This document shows, in pieces, positions 59,931 through 64,000 of a DNA stretch of 64,000 nucleotides (position 1 is its first letter; each line of letters opens with the position of its first letter). The notes beneath the pieces are model-generated. The model was not told the origin of the DNA and did not search any database. It was given only the letters and a program-made list of their open reading frames with translations. Where the stretch lies: NCBI RefSeq assembly GCF_013410345.1, contig NZ_JACCFJ010000001.1:1773001-1837000 (forward strand). Direction: 5' to 3'. The position numbers and the translations under genes were made by a program. The DNA comes from Saccharopolyspora hordei. GTDB taxonomy: Bacteria > Actinomycetota > Actinomycetes > Mycobacteriales > Pseudonocardiaceae.

Positions 59931-61559
59931 GTGACCCGAACCACCCCGGCCGGAACCCCTCTGGGCGACGAGTTCCACGTCTACGACACGACGCTGCGGG
60001 ACGGCGCGCAGCGCGAAGGCATCTCCTACTCGGTCACCGACAAGCTCGCCGTCGCGCGGCTGCTGGACTCGCTCGGCGTCGGCTTCATCGAGGGCGGCTG
60101 GCCCGGCGCGCTGCCCAAGGACACCGAGTTCTTCCACCGCGCCGCCGAGGGCGAGCTCGACCTGCAGCACGCCGCTCTGGTCGCCTTCGGGTCCACCCGC
60201 CGCGCCGGGGCCACAGTGGACGAGGACCCGCAAGTGCGGGCGCTGCTGGACTCCCGCGCGCCCGTGGTGACCCTGGTGGCCAAAGCGGACCGCAGGCACA
60301 TCGAGCGAGCCCTGCGCACCGACGTGGCCGAGAACTGCGCGATGGTCGCCGACACCGTGCGGTTCCTGGTCGGTGCAGGGCGCCGGGTGTTCGTCGACGC
60401 GGAGCACTTCTTCGACGGCTACGCCTTCGACCCCGACACCGCGTTGCGCGTGCTCGAGTCCGCTGTGGAGGCGGGCGCCGACGTCGTGGTGCTGTGCGAC
60501 ACCAACGGCGGGCAGCTGCCGCTGCAGCTCGCCGAGACCGTCGGCGAGGTCGCCGCGCGCACCGGGTTCCGGCTCGGGATCCACTGCCAGGACGACACCG
60601 GGTGCGCGGTGGCCAACAGCGTCGCGGCCGTGCAGGCCGGTGCGACGCACGTGCAGTGCACCGCCAACGGGTACGGCGAGCGCGCCGGCAACGCGGACCT
60701 GTTCGCGGTGGTCGGGAACCTGGCCGCGAAGCTCGGGATGCCGGTGCTGCCCGAGGGTCGGCTGGAAGAGCTCACCCGGACCTCCCACGCGATCGCCGAG
60801 ATCGCTAACCTGGCGCCGGACACGCACCAGGCGTACGTGGGGCAGTCGGCCTTCGCGCACAAGGCGGGACTGCACGCGAGCGCGATCCGGGTGGACCCCG
60901 AGCTGTACAACCACGTCGACCCGGCCGTGGTGGGCAACGACATGCGCGTGCTGGTGACCGAGATGGCCGGGCGCGCCAGCCTGGAGCTCAAGGGGGCCGA
61001 GCTCGGGCTCGACCTGTCCAGCGCGCCGGACGCGGTCACCGGCGCGGTCCGCCGCGTCAAGGAGCTGGAGGCGCGCGGCTGGTCCTTCGAGGCCGCGGAC
61101 GCGTCGCTGGAACTGCTGCTGCGCCGGGAGATGGCGAGCGTCGGCGGTGCCGACCCGGTGGAGGCGCCGTTCCAGCTGGAGTCCTACCGGGTGGTGCTCG
61201 ACCACCGGTCCGACGGCGAGGTGATCGCCGAGGCCACCGTCAAGGTGCACGTGGCGGGGGAGCGGGTGATCGCCACCGCCGAGGGCAACGGGCCGGTCAA
61301 CGCGCTGGACGCGGCGCTGCGCGAAGCGCTGGTCCCGCACCTGCCGTGGCTGGGGTCGGTCGAACTGGCGGACTACAAGGTCCGCATCCTCACCGACGAG
61401 CGCGGCACCGACGCGGTCACCCGCGTGCTGGTGGAGTCCCGCGACGGGGAGGACGAGTGGACCACGGTGGGCGTCCACGCCAACATCGTCGAGGCCAGCT
61501 GGCTCGCGCTCTGCGACGCCCTCGTCCACAAGGCCTCCCGCGAGGCCGTCCCGCAGTGA
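59931..61559 (+). CDS. cimA: Citramalate synthase (isoleucine pathway)
   Basis: Condenses pyruvate with acetyl-CoA to citramalate, a threonine-independent route to 2-ketobutyrate and isoleucine. 542 aa. HMGL-like barrel with YDTTLRDGAQREGISYSVTD, EGGWPGALPKD, the metal-binding HCQDDTGCAVANS and QCTANGYGERAGNADL, and the C-terminal LeuA-type dimer/regulatory domain (about 400-540) ending GVHANIVEASWLALCDALVH. Matches the TIGR00977 citramalate synthase type rather than LeuA by the HDDTG-like QDDTG and overall order. GTG at 59931 follows AGAGGAAG. The upstream Ile leader supports the isoleucine assignment. Confidence 0.93.
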   Translation: MTRTTPAGTPLGDEFHVYDTTLRDGAQREGISYSVTDKLAVARLLDSLGVGFIEGGWPGALPKDTEFFHRAAEGELDLQHAALVAFGSTRRAGATVDEDPQVRALLDSRAPVVTLVAKADRRHIERALRTDVAENCAMVADTVRFLVGAGRRVFVDAEHFFDGYAFDPDTALRVLESAVEAGADVVVLCDTNGGQLPLQLAETVGEVAARTGFRLGIHCQDDTGCAVANSVAAVQAGATHVQCTANGYGERAGNADLFAVVGNLAAKLGMPVLPEGRLEELTRTSHAIAEIANLAPDTHQAYVGQSAFAHKAGLHASAIRVDPELYNHVDPAVVGNDMRVLVTEMAGRASLELKGAELGLDLSSAPDAVTGAVRRVKELEARGWSFEAADASLELLLRREMASVGGADPVEAPFQLESYRVVLDHRSDGEVIAEATVKVHVAGERVIATAEGNGPVNALDAALREALVPHLPWLGSVELADYKVRILTDERGTDAVTRVLVESRDGEDEWTTVGVHANIVEASWLALCDALVHKASREAVPQ

Positions 61560-61581
61560 CGCACACCCCCGTGAGGTGAAG

Positions 61582-61624
61582 GCGACTCCGGGGGAGACCA
61601 GAGGTCCGATCTCCGGTGGAGTCG
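61582..61624 (+). terminator. Hairpin after cimA
   Basis: GCGACTCC (61582-61589) with GGAGTCGC (61617-61624), plus an inner GGGAGA/TCTCC pairing with a bulge. Less regular than the other terminators here. Confidence 0.5.
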
Positions 61625-61791
61625 CGTCACCCGGGTCCCGGACCGCAGCCGGCGCCGTCCACGCAGCACGAGGCCGGGGAACACCGCCGGGAGCGCGTCG
61701 GCCGGCCGGCGAGTGCCGCGGCGGGGCCGGTGGCGGCGTGCGGAGATAGGCTCTCCCCCGGAGAGTCCACAGTTGATCGCGGAGGTTCGTC

Positions 61792-62574
61792 TTGCGCTTG
61801 GCACGTGTCGCCCACTCCGACGGGGTGTCCTTCGTGGCCCTCGAGCCGGACCCGGCCGCGCCGCAGGAGAAGGTGCTCGCGGTCGAGATCGACCAGCACC
61901 CCTTCGGTGAGCCCACCTTCACCGGGCGCAAGTGGCCGATGGCGGACGTGCGGCTGCTCGCCCCGATCCTGCCCACGAAGGTCATCTGCGTCGGCAAGAA
62001 CTACGCCGAGCACGCGAAGGAGATGGGCGGCGAGGCGCCCGAGCACCCGGTGATCTTCATGAAGCCGTCCACGTCGGTCATCGGGCCGAACGCGCCCATC
62101 AAGCTGCCGCCGAGCTCGGAGCGGGTGGACTTCGAGGGCGAGCTGGCCGCGGTGGTCGGCCAGCCGTGCAAGGACGTCCCAGAGGCCCGCGGCACCGACG
62201 TGCTGCTCGGCTACACGATCGCCAACGACGTCACCGCCCGCGACCAGCAGCAGGCCGACGGCCAGTGGACCCGGGCCAAGGGCTACGACACGTTCTGCCC
62301 GCTGGGACCGTGGATCGACACCACCGTCGACCCGTCGGACCTGGCCATCCGCACCGAACTGGACGGCGAGGTCAAGCAGGACTCGCGGACCTCGCTGCTG
62401 CTGCACGACGTCGGCGCGCTGGTGTCGTGGATCTCGCGCGTGATGACCCTGCTGCCCGGCGACGTCATCCTCACCGGCACCCCGGCCGGCGTCGGCCCGA
62501 TGCAGCCGGGCCAGAAGGTGTCGGTGTCCATCGACGGCCTCGGCACCCTCACCAACCCGGTGAAGCAGGGCTGA
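61792..62574 (+). CDS. Fumarylacetoacetate hydrolase family protein
   Basis: 260 aa. The FAH fold shows KVICVGKNYAEHAKEMGG, PVIFMKPSTSVIGPNAPI, VDFEGELAAVVG (metal ligands Glu-x-Glu) and IANDVTARDQQQADGQWTRAKGYDTFCPLGPW. Likely a hydrolase or decarboxylase of a 2-oxo acid; the exact substrate is not fixed by these motifs. Homologue by position of Rv2993c (from memory). I use TTG 61792 because GGAGG (61781-61785) is correctly spaced; no ATG or GTG fits. Downstream stem is bidirectional. Confidence 0.92.
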   Translation: MRLARVAHSDGVSFVALEPDPAAPQEKVLAVEIDQHPFGEPTFTGRKWPMADVRLLAPILPTKVICVGKNYAEHAKEMGGEAPEHPVIFMKPSTSVIGPNAPIKLPPSSERVDFEGELAAVVGQPCKDVPEARGTDVLLGYTIANDVTARDQQQADGQWTRAKGYDTFCPLGPWIDTTVDPSDLAIRTELDGEVKQDSRTSLLLHDVGALVSWISRVMTLLPGDVILTGTPAGVGPMQPGQKVSVSIDGLGTLTNPVKQG

Positions 62575-62581
62575 CGGGCGG

Positions 62582-62612
62582 CTCCGGCCGACGGGCGCTC
62601 CGTCGGCCGGAG
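62582..62612. terminator. Bidirectional terminator between FAH gene and monooxygenase
   Basis: CTCCGGCCGACGG (62582-62594), loop GCGCT, exact complement (62600-62612): perfect 13-bp stem in the 45-bp convergent gap. Confidence 0.85.
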
Positions 62613-62619
62613 GGCCCGC

Positions 62620-63849
62620 TCAGCGCAGGGCGGCCCGCGGGGGGCGCTCGCGGACCGCGCCGTAGGCCAGGAAGTACGGCGGGATCGACCGCAGCCACGG
62701 CAGCTTCGAGACCGCGCGCAGCGGGAGCGGCAGGCGTGCGGTGTCGCCGAAGTCGATCTCGCCGCGCAGCGCCGGTGCGACCACGTTGTCGTGGATGACG
62801 CGCTGCAACCCCTGGACCAGCACCGTCGTCGGCCACCGGCGCCGCTGCACCGCGGCGACGTGCCGCCGCTCCAGGCGCCCCCGGCGCAGCGGCTCGGCCA
62901 GGTGGCGCGCCGCCGCGACCGCGTCCTGGACGGCCAGGTTGATGCCGATGCCGCCCACCGGGGACATCGCGTGCGCCGCGTCACCGATGCACAGCAGGCC
63001 CGGCACGTGCCACTTCCGCAGCCGGTCCAGCCTGACGTGCAGCAGCTTCACGTCGTCCCAGTCGGCGACCAGCTCCCGCCCGGCCAGCCAGGGGATCCTG
63101 CGCACCAGGTCCGCGTTGAACTCCTCGATGGGGCGGTCGCGGTCCTGGGCGTCGGTGTCCTTCTCGATGATGGCGGCCATCTGGTAGTAGTCGCCGCGGT
63201 CGATCATCGCGACGAAGGTGTCGTCGCGGATCAGTCCGATCAAGCCCGCCGGGTCGTCGGCGTGCCGCGGCACCCGGAACCACCGGACGTCCATCGGGGT
63301 CGGGAAGTCCCGCAGGCCCAGCTCGGGCATGTCGCGCACGAACGAGTCCCGGCCGTCGCAGGCGACCGTGATGGTGGCGCGGAGCTCGCCGGTGCCGCCG
63401 TCCGGGGTGCGGTAGCGGACGCCGTTGACCCGGCCGCCCTCGCGGATCAGCTCGGTCGCCTCGGTGTTCATCCGGAGTTCGAAGGTGGGCTCCTGCTTGC
63501 CCTCGTCGGCGAGCATGTCCAGCAGGTCCCACTGCGGGACCATGGCGATGTAGTTGTACTTGATGTCCAGCAGGCTGAAGTCGGCCATGGTGAACAGCTC
63601 GCCGCTCTGGCCGACCGGCACCGACACCCGGTCCACACGACGCTGGGGGAGTTCGGCGAACCGCTCGGCCAGGCCGAGGTCGTCGAGCAGCTGCAGGGTC
63701 GTCGGGTGCACCGTGTCGCCGCGGAAGTCCCGGAGGAAGTCGCCGTGCTTCTCGAGCACGACCACCTCGACGCCGGAGCGCGCCAGCAGCAGCCCGAGGA
63801 CCATGCCGGCGGGTCCGCCGCCGACGATGCAGCAGGTGGTTCGCTCCAT
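62620..63849 (-). CDS. FAD-dependent monooxygenase/oxidoreductase
   Basis: 409-aa flavoprotein. GGGPAGMVLGLLLARSGVEV is the FAD GxGxxG variant at the N-terminus, VACDGRDSFVRD is the DG motif, and CIGDAAHAMSPVGGIGINLAVQDAVAAARHL is spread across the FAD-phosphate motif near residue 285. It resembles kynurenine- or ubiquinone-hydroxylase-like monooxygenases; the substrate is unknown. ATG at 63849 has GGGGAG eight bases upstream; GTG 63858 would overlap that site. Divergent from the truncated gene at 63955 across a perfect palindrome. Confidence 0.9.
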   Translation of the reverse strand: MERTTCCIVGGGPAGMVLGLLLARSGVEVVVLEKHGDFLRDFRGDTVHPTTLQLLDDLGLAERFAELPQRRVDRVSVPVGQSGELFTMADFSLLDIKYNYIAMVPQWDLLDMLADEGKQEPTFELRMNTEATELIREGGRVNGVRYRTPDGGTGELRATITVACDGRDSFVRDMPELGLRDFPTPMDVRWFRVPRHADDPAGLIGLIRDDTFVAMIDRGDYYQMAAIIEKDTDAQDRDRPIEEFNADLVRRIPWLAGRELVADWDDVKLLHVRLDRLRKWHVPGLLCIGDAAHAMSPVGGIGINLAVQDAVAAARHLAEPLRRGRLERRHVAAVQRRRWPTTVLVQGLQRVIHDNVVAPALRGEIDFGDTARLPLPLRAVSKLPWLRSIPPYFLAYGAVRERPPRAALR

Positions 63850-63869
63850 CGCGATCACTCCCCAAGAAT

Positions 63870-63885
63870 TTCAACGCTCGTTGAA
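63870..63885. promoter_or_regulatory. Perfect palindrome upstream of the monooxygenase
   Basis: TTCAACGCTCGTTGAA, a 16-bp inverted repeat (arms 7 bp, centre CT), 20 bp upstream of the monooxygenase start and 70 bp upstream of the divergent gene. Form and place fit a TetR-family operator. Confidence 0.7.
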
Positions 63886-63954
63886 TAACTTCAGCATCCT
63901 CCTGCCGGACTCGCCCGTCAAGCGCCTCCGACCAGTGGCTAGGCTGGATGTGTT

Positions 63955-64000
63955 ATGAGCACGCCAGAAGCAGCAGCAACAGCAGCCGACAGGCCCGTCC
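63955..64000 (+). CDS. Start of a divergent gene, truncated by the window
   Basis: ATG at 63955 opens MSTPEAAATAADRPV, running off the end. The alanine-rich start and the divergent placement with a palindrome suit a TetR-type regulator, but the visible part carries no DNA-binding motif, so this is only a guess. Confidence 0.4.
   Translation, partial: MSTPEAAATAADRPV

Overview
The window is high-G+C actinobacterial chromosome. Two 60-base lines counted by hand give 43/60 G+C in serA (57001-57060) and 35/60 in the accessory block (36361-36420). GTG starts, GGAGG ribosome sites and 4-base start/stop overlaps are common. Gene content and order suggest a Pseudonocardiaceae-type organism (Saccharopolyspora/Amycolatopsis-like); the genus is a guess. 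The order ABC ATPase, enoyl-CoA hydratase, etfBA, cysteine desulfurase, mnmA, MetE-like, ligA, ACT protein / gatCAB, LppZ, DoxX, PH protein, ilvBNC, serA, leuB, FAH hydrolase follows, as I remember it, the M. tuberculosis Rv3041c-Rv2993c region, so most of the window is conserved core.

Layout. 1-8.4 kb: a secreted metallopeptidase, glycogen phosphorylase, a GlxA-type regulator with a divergent oxidoreductase, a membrane TPR protein, and a cysteine dioxygenase-rhodanese pair preceded by a tiny leader peptide ending in Cys-Cys. 8.6-17.6 kb: ABC ATPase, enoyl-CoA hydratase, HrpA helicase, DegV and electron-transfer flavoprotein. 17.7-30.7 kb: RNase HI, a twice-frameshifted glycosyltransferase pseudogene, cysteine desulfurase-MnmA, a hydrolase, an acyl-CoA synthetase, a MetE-like protein, two poorly known proteins, NAD-dependent DNA ligase and a GNAT acetyltransferase.

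30.7-39.58 kb is a compact, lower-G+C three-gene accessory operon between the ligA-GNAT pair and the ACT gene. It encodes an alpha/beta hydrolase, a caspase-like/STAND NTPase/WD40-like protein, and a 1610-residue NTPase whose N-terminal region looks like a Lon protease domain lacking its catalytic Ser and Lys. A perfect bidirectional terminator closes it. It is the best candidate here for an undescribed system, probably an abortive-infection type defence or conflict module.

39.6-49.2 kb: ACT protein, gatCAB with a 66-aa gene inserted between gatA and gatB, a flavin monooxygenase/TetR pair with a shared operator-like palindrome, an LppZ-like lipoprotein, a hydrolase and DoxX. 49.4-62.6 kb: branched-chain amino acid and serine synthesis (ilvD, ilvB-ilvN-ilvC, serA, leuB, cimA) and an FAH-family hydrolase. 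Two classical transcription attenuators are visible: a leader peptide rich in Leu/Val/Ile before ilvB, and one with three consecutive Ile codons before the citramalate synthase. The window ends in another flavin monooxygenase divergent from a truncated gene across a perfect palindrome.

Three copies of a dispersed motif (core AGGTTCCC within a longer consensus) lie between genes; one forms a long hairpin.
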